Part shown: positions 63,345 to 64,000 of the stretch, in pieces
Layout: each line of letters begins with the position of its first letter
Position numbering within the stretch: position 1 is the first letter of the stretch
Made by a program: the position numbers and the translations under genes
Assembly: GCA_019359375.1 (NCBI GenBank)
Contig: JAHHHL010000005.1
Span: forward strand, 62,001-126,000
Length of the DNA: 64,000 nucleotides
Reading direction: 5' to 3'
From: Lyngbya sp. HA4199-MV5
GTDB taxonomy: Bacteria > Cyanobacteriota > Cyanobacteriia > Leptolyngbyales > Leptolyngbyaceae
Notes under the pieces: model-generated
Database searches by the model: none
Seen by the model: only the letters and a program-made list of their open reading frames with translations
What the model was told of the DNA's origin: nothing

Positions 63345-63478
63345 AGAGGAGTTGTTAGTTGTTGGTTGTTGGTTGTTAGAAAAGGCAGCAGGGAGCGTTT
63401 TTAAGCCTTTAGCGGTCAGCTTTTTAGCCTTTATCCTTCATCCTTCATCCCTCATCCCCTATCCCTCATCCCTTCCCC
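63345..63478. repeat. Short-repeat tract between sensor kinase and SRPBCC genes
   Basis: GTTGTTAGTTGTTGGTTGTTGG units followed by TTTAGCGGTCAGC and CATCCTTCATCCCTCATCC units. It lies between convergent genes and ends at the SRPBCC stop codon. Confidence 0.65.
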
Positions 63479-63924
63479 CGATAAACCCCTTCAGCCACCT
63501 GCTTCAAGCGCCGGAGTTGTGCTTGCATATCGTCACGCGTCCAGGTGGCGGCAAAGGTGTTAAACCCAAAGCGAATGAGGGGATTGGGAATGGTGAACTC
63601 AAAGCGATTGAGCAAGCGGGTGCCTTCCAGCTCGGGGTTGCATTCCCACCGATCGCGTCCTTTAAAAAAGCCGTTGAATTCCCACACAATCAACCCTGGT
63701 TCGCGCTGAACTACTACACTTTGCAGTGCAGGCTGTACGACAGGCATCTGGATGATAAAGCGACTGCGCCCGCCCAATTCGGTAGACCATGCGTCGATCG
63801 GTTCGCAGCGCAGGGCAGGGTTGAGCCACCGATGCATTAACTCACAATCGGTCAGACAGCGTTCCACAGTGGTAGCGCTGGCATTAATTTGAATGGATTG
63901 CTCAAAAACCTGAGGTTCAGACAT
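63466..63924 (-). CDS. SRPBCC family (START-like) protein
   Basis: A 152-residue single-domain protein with the helix-grip fold of polyketide cyclase/START-like proteins. The first strand is VFEQSIQINASATTVERCLTD, then MHRWLNPALRCEPIDAWS, a central antiparallel sheet (SRFIIQMPVVQ, SVVVQREPGLIVWEFNGFFKGRDRWECNP-like strands) and a long C-terminal helix (AATWTRDDMQAQLRRLKQVAEGVY). Such proteins bind hydrophobic ligands. The ligand is unknown. The ATG is clear and the gene is convergent with the preceding kinase gene. Confidence 0.85.
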   Translation of the reverse strand: MSEPQVFEQSIQINASATTVERCLTDCELMHRWLNPALRCEPIDAWSTELGGRSRFIIQMPVVQPALQSVVVQREPGLIVWEFNGFFKGRDRWECNPELEGTRLLNRFEFTIPNPLIRFGFNTFAATWTRDDMQAQLRRLKQVAEGVYRGKG

Positions 63925-64000
63925 ATTCTGCGTTAAAGGCGTTTTTCTACATAAAGAGAGATGACATAGTGCCCTTTACCGTATAGTTTGTATTCACTTG

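Overview
This window is chromosomal DNA of a cyanobacterium. The evidence is kaiABC, a gltA-ndhAIGE respiratory/photosynthetic complex I cluster, hetR, solanesyl diphosphate synthase, a thylakoid-type NhaS3-like antiporter and very frequent GCGATCGC (HIP1) octamers in and between genes. HetR together with a PatX-like RGSGR peptide gene points to a filamentous lineage. The many short intergenic repeats and HEAT/TPR/PAS-rich proteins suit a Leptolyngbya-like genome, but species and heterocyst status cannot be read from this window.

Layout. 1-6.8 kb: end of a dipeptide epimerase gene, then hetR with patX upstream on the same strand, then a divergent trio (circularly permuted ATP-grasp, alpha-E, transglutaminase) of unproven biochemical function. 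6.9-11.3 kb: amidase, murI and solanesyl diphosphate synthase on the minus strand. 11.3-20.7 kb: a repeat-rich gap with one mobile element nested in another, an antiporter, a nitrilase-family amidase, an LprI-like secreted protein, a small tyrosine phosphatase, YbaB, a HEAT-repeat secreted protein and type 2 IPP isomerase. 20.2-27.9 kb: kaiABC with pyrR 3 bp downstream, and a divergent large histidine kinase with CBS-like and degenerate receiver domains. 28-41.2 kb: housekeeping and envelope genes (peroxiredoxin-glutaredoxin fusion, uvrB, DEAD-box helicase, pentapeptide protein, beta-lactamase-fold hydrolase, TrmH-family methyltransferase, DUF2256, isoaspartyl peptidase). 41.4-47 kb: NAD kinase, ndhE-G-I-A and gltA. 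48.6-53.4 kb: a TPR Ser/Thr kinase facing a SLOG-SLATT gene pair, a predicted nucleotide-sensor/membrane-effector module. 53.9-64 kb: NAD(P)HX repair enzyme, SPOR-like protein, a 13xx-residue PAS/GAF hybrid kinase, a Sua5/YrdC enzyme, a degenerate sensor kinase and a SRPBCC protein.

Repeats are a main theme. There are five copies of an approximately 130-bp inverted-terminal-repeat element (one carrying a nested 227-bp insertion with a 7-bp target duplication), three copies of a double-hairpin repeat, an inverted pair of approximately 115-bp repeats, and many tracts of short purine/pyrimidine-skewed repeats. One such tract lies in frame inside the TrmH-family gene and another supplies the C-terminus of the Sua5 protein.

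Strongest leads for new biology: hetR-patX, the SLOG-SLATT pair, the kai-linked kinase, the hairpin-rich nested element, and repeat-derived protein segments. No tRNA, rRNA, CRISPR array or intact transposase gene was recognised.
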